From Ascochyta rabiei (Eukaryota; Ascomycota; Dothideomycetes; Pleosporales; Didymellaceae): a stretch of DNA of 64,000 nt. Positions 36,377-47,440 of this stretch are shown piece by piece. The notes under the pieces were generated by a model. It searched no databases and was not told the origin of the DNA. It was given only the letters and a program-made list of their open reading frames with translations. The stretch spans positions 372,001-436,000 of the forward strand of contig NC_082405.1 in the NCBI RefSeq assembly GCF_004011695.2. The letters run 5' to 3'. The first letter of the stretch is position 1. Each line of letters starts with the position of its first letter. A program made the translations under genes and the position numbers.

Positions 36377-38364
36377 TCATTCTTTGATGCCTTTCTCATG
36401 TAGCTTCTCTACTGGCGCATCGATCTGGCCGTTCATCCGCTGTTTCATGTTGTCGATGAGCAAGACACAGATTGTGCCAAGCGTGCCAATCACTGCGCTG
36501 ATGATAAAGATGAGGCGGATGGAATCTGCCAGTGCTTGTTTATAAGTTGCCGCACCGATAGCAATGATGCTGGGCGTCGCTCCAGCCACTGCCGACAAGG
36601 CGGAAGGATTATTGGAAGTTAATGCCTGGATGAATTCTGGTAGCGAGGACACAGGAAGTCCAGCAGCGATGACTGCTTTCGGGATCCTGGCTGGAATAGC
36701 CGAGCTCAAGCGCGCTTTATAGATTGCGGTATAGATGGAGGTTGTGATCGAGTTGGTAAGTGCTCGAGAAGATGTTGCAACAGAAGTTGCAGTGGCGATC
36801 AGACTGTGCGGCACGGATAGTTGCACGCCGGTCATGATCATGACCACAGGTGATGCGAACCCAATTCCCGACAGACCCGCGAACGCCACGGCATTGAAGT
36901 CTGTGCTGGGTTGTAATGTTGCGAATCCAACAACGCCTGCGGTCCATATCATGAAGCCGCCAAACATAGGCCACCGTACATCTCGGTAGTAGGAGGACAA
37001 AGCAGCCCAGATCGGTGTACATATAACCATAGCGACCCAATATGGCGTGCCTCGTGCAACTATTTTGAGAGGGTCCGATTCATACAATGCTTGGGTCCTG
37101 AGAGCTTCTTAGCACGTACATCAGAATCGCCCGAGGGCAAAGCACTTACAGAATGGGATAAAAGATGGTGAACGAGATGAAAATAATGGCTTCAACAGCA
37201 AACAGACCTGTACAAATAGCGAAAGTGCGACCGTTGGGCTTTCCGGGTAGGAACAAGTCGTGATGAAGAATGCCGCTGTTTGTGCCCTTCCACTCATATA
37301 CGCCGAAAGCAATAACGAGCACCCCGCCAACGACTATGGTAGCAATGACTCTTGAATTATCCCAGCTGTACTGGCCACCGCCCAGATTAAGTCCAACAAG
37401 GATAAGTGTAACGGCAGCAGTCAATAACAAGCTGCCTAAAATGTCGAGTTTTCTTAATTTTTGCACCCAGCTTAATGAGTCGTCTTGCGTCTTCCGTTTG
37501 GGCGGGTTGTAGCCGAAAAAGATGCTGATAAGACTGGCTGCCCATAAGGCCATTTCGATCCACTACATGGTGCTATGTCAGCTCTGAAAATCTTGCTGTA
37601 CGTTGATTGACCTCGTTGCTTACCCAGTACTTGCGCCACCCACGCACCGGGTCAGCCTCGACCAAAGCACCTATGATAAGCGGGCCAGATACAGAGGCGC
37701 ATGATGCAGCCATGTTGACGATACCTTGAGCCACTATTACTGTACGTTAGTGTGACACAATCGTGGGGGTCAGAACCCCGATGCGAAACTTACTGGGCCT
37801 CCACTTATTCGGCAGTATTTCACTTGGGATGGCGTACAACAACGGCGTAGTGGCATAGCCAAATCCCTTGATCGTCTGGCCGACGATGACCCTCGAGATA
37901 CTGGATGAACCAGGAACGATAGCGCATCCGATGACACCCATCATACAGCCAATGAGCAGTATGTTCTTTCGAGCCTGGAATATGTCCGAGGCGGATGACA
38001 GGATAGGGCCTATGGCACCACATACCAGGTTGGGAGCATTGGGAATCCATGTCTGGGTGTCTGGTGCGTTCAGAGAGTTCCCAATAAAACTTAACTAGTT
38101 GTTGTATGGCATTAGCTTGTGTTCAGCGTCGAGGAGAAGTGAACTCACCACTGCTGGAGGGGCTTGGAGAGAAACGACAGCAACATAGTTGATGAGGCCC
38201 ATGGCCAAGAGCGCAACATAGGTCCGCCAATGAATTTCGGGTTCGAGTTCTGCGTCCTCATATCCGTGCTCATGAGAGCTGGTATCGCACTCGTTGTGGT
38301 CTGTCATACCCTTTTTGTTCTCTTCAGAGGGGGAGATAGCCTGGACAACTGAATGGGACGACAT
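36377..38364 (-). CDS. MFS efflux pump, TRI12 / siderophore-transporter-like (14-TM type)
   Basis: Five exons: 38364-38149, 38094-37794, 37739-37624, 37562-37150, 37097-36377. Phases agree at every junction and the product is 588 residues. An apparent upstream start at 38370 is GTG, so the ATG at 38364 is chosen. A hydrophilic N-terminus (about 55 residues) precedes YVALLAMGLINYVAVVSL (TM1). The family signatures include NSLNAPDTQTWIPNA, a long ARKNILLIGCMMGVIG helix, GQTIKGFGYATTPLLYAIPS, EILPNKWRP and WRKYWWIEMALWAA. The C-terminal half has six or more further helices. Such pumps sit in the plasma membrane and export toxins or siderophores by proton antiport; the substrate is not evident and no biosynthetic cluster adjoins. 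It lies next to the RIPed block but shows no RIP stops. Confidence 0.9.
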
Positions 38365-40375
38365 GATCACTAGACAGCATTCGATTAGCCAAAATCTATT
38401 ACGATTGATATTGTGCTCCGATTCTCATCTCCTGGTGGTGTGATGGACATTTGTACGATCTTATATAATGATTTCGTGGCTATATATCATACAACAGGGT
38501 GGGGACACACGAATCGATATTGTGATAGGCATTTCATCGGGTATTCGGATGGCGGCGGCGGCGGCGGCGGCTCCACAAAAGGGTACTACTTGCCAGACAG
38601 ACAAACATCATGAGAAGCGAGAGCTTAGGGGTGAGACATGTAGAATCTGGGACCAAAGAAATGGCCGCTTGTATGGGTGTTGGCTCAGAAATGACAAGCA
38701 TACGAAGATGAGTCTGTACAGAAACAGACCGGCTCGCTTCCACGTCCGAGCACTTAGGTAAGTACGCGGGGTACGAATGTGCCACCCTACTGACCCACCA
38801 GTTCGTTGCCACCCTGAAATTCCCAGGGGGCCTGGCATTAACCTTATCAACAGTGAAGAAGGTCCTCATACCGGTATTGGCAGGAAATCCTAGGCGTGTA
38901 ACTGATATACTAATAAAAATTTATAATGCCAGGCGACATGTGCGTACCCACCCAAGAGTTCGCATAGGGTTTTTTTACCTAATAACACCCGGGACAATGA
39001 TGTATTAGATGTGCCGACAAGCAGGTGATTGGTCAGCAACTACCACAGGTATGGTTCTCATGTATTGGCCTGCATTCTATCATCTAAACTGTCACATAAG
39101 CTGTCAACGAGCTGTTAGTTAGCTGTTAGTTAGCTGTCAACCAGCCGCAAGTAGCCAGTTGGAAGCTTTCGCTTGAGTAGGACATGTTTCCAATTGTCCT
39201 GACACGAATCTGGGGTGGGTGCGTGCATATCGCCATGCACCAATCAGACAATTTACTATCGTATTCTTAATTTGGTGTAAGTCTCTACAGGTTAGTTGTT
39301 ACACTATTCAAACATGTGTACCCTAACGTTCAAGTATCTGGCGAGGCATAAGATTCACACCTTCTGTCCCATTTCAATCGACAGTCTCTAGTGAAACTTG
39401 AACCTGCCGCAGCTATCTACCTATAGGTTCGATTCAGACATACTTTGCCTGTTCACCAAGCAGACTTCTGGCACATGCAGTCTTTACAAAATGGGGACAA
39501 CACTCTGTTGTCATGACGACGAAGTGACTCTAGAAGAGCAGGAGTATGCGGCACTTGCAAGCGATCAAAGATCTCATTGTGGACGGTACCTGGATTCGTC
39601 GAAGAACAGGTTCGTTCTTTACTGGCCAGTCTTGCCAGATCATGGAGAGCTGACACTCACCTCATGTAAGGTTTTAGTATCCATGAGGGCTTTGTTAGTC
39701 AAGTCATCCGATTTTCTTGATCTTGGTTTCCAGAATCTGGCCATCGCATCTCAAGCTCCTACTTCGTCGAACAAATCTTTCACTATACCAACCCAGCAAT
39801 CCCATATCCCTCACGATATCAGCCACGTGGTATCACGCATTAGCTCGTACGAAGGGCGAGTACCAAGGCCAAGCCGGTTACCCTCAGCGACACGGGGTTG
39901 AATTTGGCCAAGCGCTCTCCGGACTCAAAGCAGCATGGGATCCGTCTTTCGCTCAGTCTAGTCGCGGCTCCCGTAGTGTCGCCTTCAGGAATCGACACAC
40001 GCATTTCTCAGTGGATGCAGGTCCGCAGTTCCAGGACCCACCACAACTGGCTCGACAGTTGGTGCCGCCAGGTTCGCTGAACGGGTTTCTTCCCGCCGTC
40101 CATCATACCAAGTCCCGGGGATCACTATCGGGCAGAACGCGCCAATGGTCTTGCAGTACTGTTTCCTAGCTCATGGGGGCCTAATATAAAATACTGGGGT
40201 AAATGGAGCCTTGGAAAGGAGCGATCTAGCTGTATAGTGCTCCGCGCTCAATACGGGCAAGCGTCGTCTTGGCCTACGATTTCACAAAGTATATATGTAA
40301 AGTCGACCAAATGCACTTGGACTGTATCGAGGCTGCTCGCTCTCTCAGATCTTGACGTCAGATCCAAGGAATAAG
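38365..40375. other. Intergenic region with a (GGC)7 tract and possible decayed coding sequence
   Basis: 38551-38571 is (GGC)7. 39100-39140 has a short AGCTGTTAGTT tandem repeat. Between 39490 and 40170 both plus frames have moderately long open stretches (up to 168 codons) that swap frame, for example HGVEFGQALSGLKAAWD near 39890. I recognise no family, and base use is ordinary, so a decayed gene is possible but not shown. Confidence 0.4.
40290..40297 (+). promoter_or_regulatory. TATA-like box of the mannanase gene
   Basis: TATATATG lies 79-86 bp before the ATG at 40376 and is followed by CT-rich sequence (CTCGCTCTCTCAG at about 40337), a common core-promoter layout in filamentous fungi. 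This is inference from position only. Confidence 0.35.
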
Positions 40376-41622
40376 ATGCGCTGCGACGTTGCCATTACGG
40401 CGTTTCTGGCTTCCGGCGCCACTGCCGCAGCTGTGAAGAAAGGATTTGTTACTACCAAGGGTACTGCCTTCAAGCTTGATGGCAAGGACTTCTACTTCGC
40501 TGGAGCAAATGCCTACTATTTCCCTTTCAACGACGTGAGTCTTCTGCGCACAAGTCCCAATCCTCTCGTTCTAACAGTATCCAGCTCGCCGCCGATGTCG
40601 AGAAGGGCATGGCAGCAGGCAAGAAGGCTGGTCTGAACGTATTCCGCACCTGGGGCTTCAACGACCGTAACCGTACGACCGTTGCCGGTGGTCTCCCCCA
40701 GTACGGTGGCGAGGGCGCTGGCCCTTCGCCCAACGTGCTCCAGTGGTGGAACAACGGCACCGCAGAGATCAACCTTGCTCCCTTTGACAAAGTCATCACC
40801 GCTGCGGAGAAGACAGGAATGAAACTCATCATCGCCCTCACAAACAACTGGGCCGATTACGGCGGCATGGACGTCTACACGACCAACCTGGGCGGCAGGT
40901 ACCACGACGACTTCTACCGGGATCCCAAGATCAAGGCCGCGTTCAAAAAGTACGTCAAAGCCATTGTGCAGCGCTTCAAGAGCTCCAACGCCATCATGGC
41001 ATGGGAACTCGCCAACGAGCCCCGCTGCGGCGCCGACGGCGTGCGCAACCTCCCGCGGTCTGAGAGCTGCACGCCCGCGACCATCACAGCGTGGATCGAC
41101 GAGATGAGCACGTACATCAAGAGCGTGGACAGAGAGCACCTCGTGACATGGGGCGGCGAGGGGGGCTTCCACGTCGCGAGTGACGACTGGGCGTACAACG
41201 GCGCCGACGGCGGCGACTTCGACCGCGAACTCGCGCTTGGCAACATCGACTTCGGCGTCTTCCACAGCTACCCGGACTGGTGGAGCAAGACGGTCCCCTG
41301 GACGGTGCAGTGGATCAAGGACCACGCGGCCGCGGGCCGCAGGGCGAAGAAGCCCGTCGTGCACGAAGAGTACGGCTGGCTGACCGACGACAAGAGGCTG
41401 GAGTACCTCGGCAAGAGCGATAACCAGACGCGCGCAGACGTCCTCGGTCTCTGGCAGAAGACGAGCTTGAAGGAGAAGATGAGCGATATGTACTGGCAGT
41501 TTGGATATAGCGGGTTCTCCTACGGACGGAACCACGACGACGGGTTTACGATATTCCTCGAGGATGCGGAGGCTACGTCGTTGGTCTATGAGCATGCGAA
41601 GAAGGTCAACGCGCTGAACTAG
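40376..41622 (+). CDS. Secreted endo-1,4-beta-mannanase, GH5 subfamily 7
   Basis: Exons are 40376-40534 and 40585-41622 (intron GTGAGT...CCAG), giving 398 residues. The first in-frame codons upstream start with TTG, so the ATG at 40376 is used; it gives a signal peptide ([19 protein letters not shown]). The mature part begins near [14 protein letters not shown]5_7 landmarks are [32 protein letters not shown] with the acid/base Glu198, and HEEYGW with the nucleophile likely Glu315. WQFGYSG near the C-terminus completes the barrel. It hydrolyses mannan, galactomannan and glucomannan in plant cell walls. There is no carbohydrate-binding module. High third-position GC and no RIP damage suggest it is active. 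Confidence 0.93.
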
Positions 41623-41679
41623 TAGACCTGGAGCTTATGGATTGCTGGTGCGAATATAGACTTCGCCTCTTTAACGCTC

Positions 41680-43146
41680 TCATGCAGAGCACTTCCTCTT
41701 CACCATTCTACCATCACCATCCCGTTTCCAACCTTTTTTCTCCTTAGTTGTTAGAGCCGAGTCTTTCCCCTGGTCTTCATTTGCATTAGATATCACCCCC
41801 GCATCATCAGCGATGTAGCCACTGACCTCACCATCGGAACCAGACAACGTCTGTCCGAAGAACGCCGTATCCTCCGGCAGCATGGGACCCAGCTTCTCGA
41901 ACGGACCGACACTAACCTTCCTAGTAGCCAGATTGGACTGGCCACCGAGCTTGGAAATGTGTGGCTCTTGCGCTGTCTGTCCGCGGGACAAAACAGTTAC
42001 TTCCTCACGCGCAATCTCTCCATCTCCGTGCTGCTCGAGCACACCTCGAACCCACCAAGGCCCCCGCCCGACACCCAGCGGACTCAGCCTCCCCCGCGTC
42101 TCCAGCCCCGGCATATACATTACCTCCAGCGTATCCCCCGCGTTCCTAAGACGCGGCACATCCTTCGTGTCCGGCTGAGGATTCTCCGCGATCTCAATAT
42201 TCACGCGAAGCCCTTTCGTATTCCTCTCCCTGGCAGAAAAAGCCTTGGGCGTACACACGCGATCAGCCCTGGCCTCAAGCTCCCGGATGACGTGTCTCCC
42301 GACACATTCCCTCGTCTGCAGCGCCCGCTGCACATACACCGGCACATCACGCACCAGATGCGCGAAAGCGCACACATCCGGTACGGCAGGCTGTCCCAAT
42401 CTCACGGCGAGCTTATCCGCGTACTTGTTAACAGCTGCTTCGTATGCGTTTGTCGCGGGTTCGTATTTATCTAGACAATTGGTGAGTTTGGTAAAGGTAC
42501 GTAGGCGTTTGGCTGCCTGTTGGAGCTTGGTTCCCACCAGGCCGAACAGCTCCGAGAAGAGTGGTGTTGGGACGCGGAGGGCGATGTATAGATCTAGCGT
42601 GTGCAGGAGCTGTGCGCAGGCGCTGAAGGCGCGGATGAAGAAGGTGGAGTATTTGGTGGTGCCGTGGCTGAGGAGGAGGGTGCGAATGTACGAGTTGCGA
42701 ATCGCGCCCAGGGCGCTCTTGAGGTGCGATGATCGATGTGTAGATAGAGTGTCGAATGCTGCCATTGCGGTTAGGGATTCTTGCTCGCATGCTAGGAGGC
42801 AGTCACGTTGGATGGCGAGTTGCTGCAAGTCGTCTTCTGCGTACTCCCCAACTTCCTCTACAAGAGAGGCGGTGGAGTCGGGCAGTGCAGCATCCAAGTC
42901 GAGATTTTCCTTGCAAGTGTCGCAAAAGTCAAAGACTGCGTTCGTGTGCACGACCGCACCGTTGCAATCCCCCCCAGTGAGGTTCTCAAGGTCGTCGCCG
43001 AGTGGAAAGCACGATGCGGGTGCGCGGTGGACACCCTGTTTCAGCTTGAACTGTGTGGCTTGGGGACAGAGGAGAGTGTGCTCGGGCGAGGAAGAAAGTA
43101 CAGAGTGATCGCAGCTGTTCCAGACGATGCGTGTGTATCGGCACAT
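41680..43146 (-). CDS. Hypothetical protein, 488 aa, Cys-rich N-terminus
   Basis: An uninterrupted ORF with ATG at 43146-43144 (MCRYTRIVWNSCDH). Cys and His are spaced at residues 2, 12, 14, 27, 46, 60, 74 and 77 (FDFCDTCKENLD), like fungal proteins with a small zinc-binding N-terminus. The middle (about 95-260) is helical with LLACEQESLTAMAAF-type amphipathic stretches. The C-terminal 150 residues are low-complexity and end in a basic tail (KRDGDGRMVKRKCSA). I recognise no enzymatic domain. It is convergent with the mannanase (58 bp between stops). The antisense strand also has long open frames, which are GC-driven shadows. Confidence 0.6.
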   Translation of the reverse strand: MCRYTRIVWNSCDHSVLSSSPEHTLLCPQATQFKLKQGVHRAPASCFPLGDDLENLTGGDCNGAVVHTNAVFDFCDTCKENLDLDAALPDSTASLVEEVGEYAEDDLQQLAIQRDCLLACEQESLTAMAAFDTLSTHRSSHLKSALGAIRNSYIRTLLLSHGTTKYSTFFIRAFSACAQLLHTLDLYIALRVPTPLFSELFGLVGTKLQQAAKRLRTFTKLTNCLDKYEPATNAYEAAVNKYADKLAVRLGQPAVPDVCAFAHLVRDVPVYVQRALQTRECVGRHVIRELEARADRVCTPKAFSARERNTKGLRVNIEIAENPQPDTKDVPRLRNAGDTLEVMYMPGLETRGRLSPLGVGRGPWWVRGVLEQHGDGEIAREEVTVLSRGQTAQEPHISKLGGQSNLATRKVSVGPFEKLGPMLPEDTAFFGQTLSGSDGEVSGYIADDAGVISNANEDQGKDSALTTKEKKGWKRDGDGRMVKRKCSA

Positions 43147-44573
43147 TGTTGGTGCTTTCGAGCCAGCTTGGATGTAGCGGATTCTGATCAGAGTTCAACG
43201 TGGATGGCTTTTGGTGTCACTGAACTCGCGAGTAGTGTGTGCGGTGGAGGGGGTTGATATAGTCAGCATCAATGGATGCAGAGACAAGCTTGTTGAAAAC
43301 ACAACTTGATGCGCACAATGCGAGACCGCCCGCTGTGCACAACGTTGTTGGCAAGAGACAAAGCAAACCTATTGTTTGAGTGCCAACAAAGCTTGATGCC
43401 ATGCAACACTATGCTCTCGAAGTTTGATCAGGCCGAGCGAGGAGTGATTAATAGACAAGCAATTCAAGAGAAGACGTGTCTGGAGAGTGATCGAATGGGA
43501 GTAGCTGGCTCTCTCAAATAGTGATATCCTATCCCGTCTCCATGCATCGACCCCAATAAACAGCCATCGCTAGAGCTTCTCAACACACTGTCTTCCCAAG
43601 TCTACACTTTGAACGTCTCACGACGGAAGTGAGCAGGCAAGGCGAATTCCGAGCAGGATCTAAAATCGAAGCTGGTATGGCATAAATTCAGTCCACCAGG
43701 TGCTGATCTGTGTTCTAGTTTGCGACGGCCTACTAGTCTGTAGACGTGGTGAGGACAGGTCCGGAAACTCATATGTTTAGGTACAGCGATCCAGCGTCCA
43801 GGTCATTAGAGTCAATCCTAGCCCGTGGATGCTATGGCGAAGTTTCGTTATTTGCTGCGATTCTCTCGCTTGTTCGTAACTTTGCTGGTATCACGATCTA
43901 GTGGTGTGATTTACTTACTTGCTTGTACCCGCGTGATGCGTCTGGGCCACGGTGCATGAATTGCAAAGGACCGACGTCGCTCCGGTCGAAGGCGACTACG
44001 AATGTGGGGTAGTGGAGAATCGGTGTGTGGAGAAGTGCGGGGGAGGCGTCAAAGCTCCGAATCACGACACCTGCCGGCGAGAAGACTCGGCAGAGAAGGT
44101 CGAGCGACCGAGGACAGATGACGAGTGGTAGAGCTTGGTTGTCTCGCGCTTTGATTACAATTACGTGCACCCTCATATGTACCATCGTCTCGGGTGTTGC
44201 CTCTCTCCCCAGAACCTCCAAAAAGCACTGTGATGTCTCCCTCATCACCTTCTCCAGCTCAAACCACCGACTCTTACACAAGCACCACGTGCTCAACAAC
44301 AGTCAAAACTCCCCCAACACGCACACAGTGCGCGAAGTGTTCAAACCAAGCCGCCTTGAAAGGAATAAAACGCTAAAGCAGAGCACTGACATAGGAAACC
44401 GACGTCGCGTCATGCGAATCAACCGCAGAAGCAAACAAAAGGCAGAAGGGTTTGTACAGTCTAGAACCGCGGTACTTTTGGTAGGTTGTGCAGCTCCTGG
44501 ATGTCAGGAATCCGGGACGCAGGACAGATGGGCGTGGGGTGGTGGTTGTCGATGGTGTTCAAAGTTTCGATCA
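43147..44573. other. Intergenic region, nothing convincing
   Basis: About 1.4 kb between divergent flanks. Short open frames (up to 219 codons at 44025-44684) have no recognisable motifs and overlap the SSK1 end. It probably holds the promoter of the 488-aa gene and the 3' UTR of SSK1. Confidence 0.45.
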
Positions 44574-47082
44574 TCATGTGTCGTCAGCGTCTGGCGTCGG
44601 TGTCTCGCTCTCGTCCTCCGGCAGGGTGGGTGGAGCCTGAACAAGACTTCTCCGCTTGCCCTTCTTGTCCTCCTTCTCTGCTGATGAGGATCCGTTCGTC
44701 TCTGGTGTGTTCGCTGCCGGTGCCGGAGCTGCGGACTTGGCGTTGGTGGACTTCTTCGTCGGGGCAATGGTTGCCATGCTGGTGGACATCTTGGACGTAT
44801 CCTTGTTGTTGGTACTGTCCGAGTCCTTTGCAAAGTCCTTCCATTTTCGCCACCCGTCGAAGTCGATGAGGGCTTGCATGCAGCCCCACTCCTTGACTTT
44901 TCGCTCCAGCCAGACAAAGTTGACGGGCTGAATGAATGCGTTAGCGTGCAAGGACGTTGTTTGCGTGTGAATTGCTTACCTTGGTCAGGAAGTCGTTGCA
45001 GCCAGCAGCCAGGGCCTCATGCCTGTCGCTCTGCAGGGAACTGGCTGTAAGCGCGACAATGATGACGGGGCTCTTGAAGAGGCTCCTATCGCCCAGCTTG
45101 TCGTCTTCTGCCAGTTCGGTGTGGGAAGCACCCTGCTTGTCTAAGCCGTTGTGGGGTGTTTCGCTGCTCCCACTGCTGAAGACGCCGATGCTGTTGACAC
45201 GCTCTAGTCTCCTGATTTCCTTTGTGGCCTCCAGACCGTTCATGACGGGCAGCTGGATGTCCATGAGGACCAGGTGGAAGCCGCCCGCCTTCCACTTGGT
45301 TACGGCTTCTCTGCCGTTCATGGCTCGCTCCCATCGGACCTTGAGTCTTTGCATAAAGGCGCCCAGGACGCGCAGGTTGATGATGTTGTCTTCGACGATC
45401 AAGACGTTGATGGGTGGGACGGAGCCATCGAGCAGGCCTGCTGGCAGACTGGGCGTCTCGGCGGGCGCTGGCTTTCTCCGCCTCTTCTTCTCTGGGCGAG
45501 GCGAGGCGACGCGCAGGGTGGGCGGGGTGTCGTGTTGTGTGCGGGCGGGGGGGTCGATGGGGGCGGGCGGGGTGGGTATGGGGGCGTTGGAGGCCTGCGA
45601 GTGCTTGTCGTTGGAGGCCGAGGAGTTGTGGCGATCGCGGTTGAGAGGGCGGGCGAGGGTGGCGGCGGAGGGGATGCCGCCGGCCAGGGTGGTGGGCGAG
45701 GCCGTGTTCTGGCGCGGGCCATACTTGGGGCGGGCGAGGTGGGTGCGGCGTGCTGCGGCGGCGCCGGGCGAGGGCAGGGGCGGCAGCTGGCCGCCGTTGG
45801 TGAGGACGGCTATCGAGTGGGGAGGCTGAGGTGGGCCGTATGCGGCGGCGGCGGGCGAGGGCTGGACGGCGGGCATGGGCGGGAAGTACTCGGTCTGGGC
45901 ATGTTGAGCGTCGTCGTGGTGTGCGTAGTAGAGGGGCACTCGCGGTGAAGGCTTGGGGGTGCGGCGTACGGGGACGTCGATGATGAGGGCCTCGGCGACG
46001 CTCTGGCCGCCGGGGAAGTAGGCGTCCAGGGTGCGGCACATGTGCTCCTCGGGGCCCAGGGTGCGCTCGTGGCCCGGGCCGGCGTCGCGCGGGACGATGC
46101 CGAGGGTGACGTCTGGCGAGTCGAAGCTGCGGCCGAGCGAGTTTGCGTACTTGCGGAGGATCATGTCGCGCACGTCGTCGACCAGGTCGTCCTCGCCGAT
46201 CTGCACCAGCGTGGCCGAGGCGTTGGGGCGCTTGACCCAGATCTTGCGGTGCAGCATGGCGGCGGAGAGGGCGGAGAGGGCGGGGAGGGCGGGCTGGGCG
46301 GCGGCAGCGTGGTCGGCGGGCGGCGGGGGTGCGACGAGAGACTGGCGGCGCAGAGGGCTGGCGGGAGGCGGCGCGGCGGTGCTCGCCGATGCAGACAGAG
46401 CAGACGCGTCGTCGGCCACGGGAGCAGCAGCAGCGACGGGCGGCGGGTGGGTGGGCGTGGGCGCCTCGAGCGTCACCTGCGGACAGGCCGTGGGCGCGGC
46501 GTTGCTTGCCAATGCAGACAGAGCAGACGCGTCGTCGGCCACGACAGCAGCAGCGACGGGCGGCGGGTGGATGGGCGTGGGCGCCTCGAGCGTCACCTGC
46601 GGACAGGCCGTGGGCAGGGCGGCGTCGGTCGAGGCCGTGGTCGAGGTGCGCGTGCGGGCGGGCGAGGGGCTGCTGGAGCTGGTCGCGGTCGTGGTCGCGG
46701 TTGTGATCGTGGTTGTGGCCGTGGCCGTGTTCGTGGCCGTGTTGGTGTTGGTGGTGGTGTTGGTGTTGGTGTTGGTGTGGTGCGAGGGCTGCGAGCGCGG
46801 GTGCGGGTGCGAGTGCAAGTGCTCGGCGCGCCCCTCCGGCTTCTGCACCTCCGACCTGGCCAGCCGGGGGTCGCGCTCTGCGTCTGCGTGCAGCGCCTCG
46901 CCTCGCAGCTCCGTCGCCGAGTGCGCCGCCAGCTTGGACAGCGACAGACTCTTGCGCAGCGTGCTGGGCGTCCGGGGCGAGGCGTCGTTGCCGCCCGAGG
47001 CGTTGGACCGCGTCGCCGTGCTGGTTGCGCTGCTCCGCCGCAGGAAGCGCGGCAGGAACCGCCGTGACTTGACGCTGCTCAT
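44574..47082 (-). CDS. SSK1: SSK1-type response regulator of the HOG osmostress pathway
   Basis: Exons are 47082-44980 and 44927-44574, giving 818 residues. The open frame continues upstream only from GTG, so MSSVKSRRFLPRFL is taken as the start. The receiver domain spans about residues 555-720: NVLIVEDN, LVLMDIQLPVMNG with phosphoacceptor Asp608, VALTASS, and FLTK spliced to PVNFVWLERKV. EWGCMQALIDFDGWRKWKD after the intron is diagnostic of Ssk1. In the family, the dephospho form activates the Ssk2-type MAPKKK above Hog1. The N-terminal 500 residues are Ser/Thr/Pro/Ala-rich and contain a Thr/Asn low-complexity run and a near-exact duplication around 46386-46620. The 3' tail (AKSAAPAPAANTPETNG) is disordered. 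A pogo-C element lies 359 bp upstream of the ATG. Confidence 0.93.
46386..46620. repeat. Near-exact direct duplication inside SSK1 coding sequence
   Basis: Two units of about 110 bp (46386-46498 and 46509-46620) encode TACPQVTLEAPTP(I/T)HPPP followed by VADDASALSA. The few differences include one in-frame length change. It expands the disordered N-terminal region without breaking frame. Confidence 0.85.
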
Positions 47083-47330
47083 GCCAGCAAAGAAGCCGTG
47101 GCCGCGGGCATGCAGTTGTGGGAAGTGGGCTTCAAACGCCGTGGTGAGGCTGACGTGTCTGTTGTGAGGCCAACACCAGCCGCGCAGCTCGAGCGCCGAG
47201 CTATGCTGTCTGCCCTCAGTTGGCAGACCGTGGTGGCATCTGCCTGAAGCCGCCACAACAACGCCTGCAACCTCCAGCAGGGACGCTGCTGAAGCAAAAA
47301 GAAGCCGAAGAGGACGAAGACGAAGATGAC

Positions 47331-47366
47331 GAAGAAGAAGAAGAAGAAGAAGAAGAAGAAGAAGAA

Positions 47367-47389
<23 letters not shown>
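47331..47389. repeat. (GAA)n microsatellite, about 19-20 units, upstream of SSK1
   Basis: A pure GAA tract with a degenerate GAC/GAG-rich border (47300-47403), about 250 bp 5' of the SSK1 ATG. It is purine-only on the plus strand. Confidence 0.95.
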
Positions 47390-47399
<10 letters not shown>

Positions 47400-47440
47400 A
47401 AGGAGCAGAAGACGGTGTGCAGGCTGGGTCAACAGCAGTA

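Noticed and set aside
40516..41595. A 359-codon minus-strand open frame antisense to the mannanase
   Set aside because: The plus strand has all GH5_7 catalytic motifs, a signal peptide and an intron; the antisense frame is a codon-bias shadow.
43898..44299. A 133-codon minus-strand ORF between the hypothetical gene and SSK1
   Set aside because: No domain, no intron signals and competing frames on the other strand; left as intergenic.
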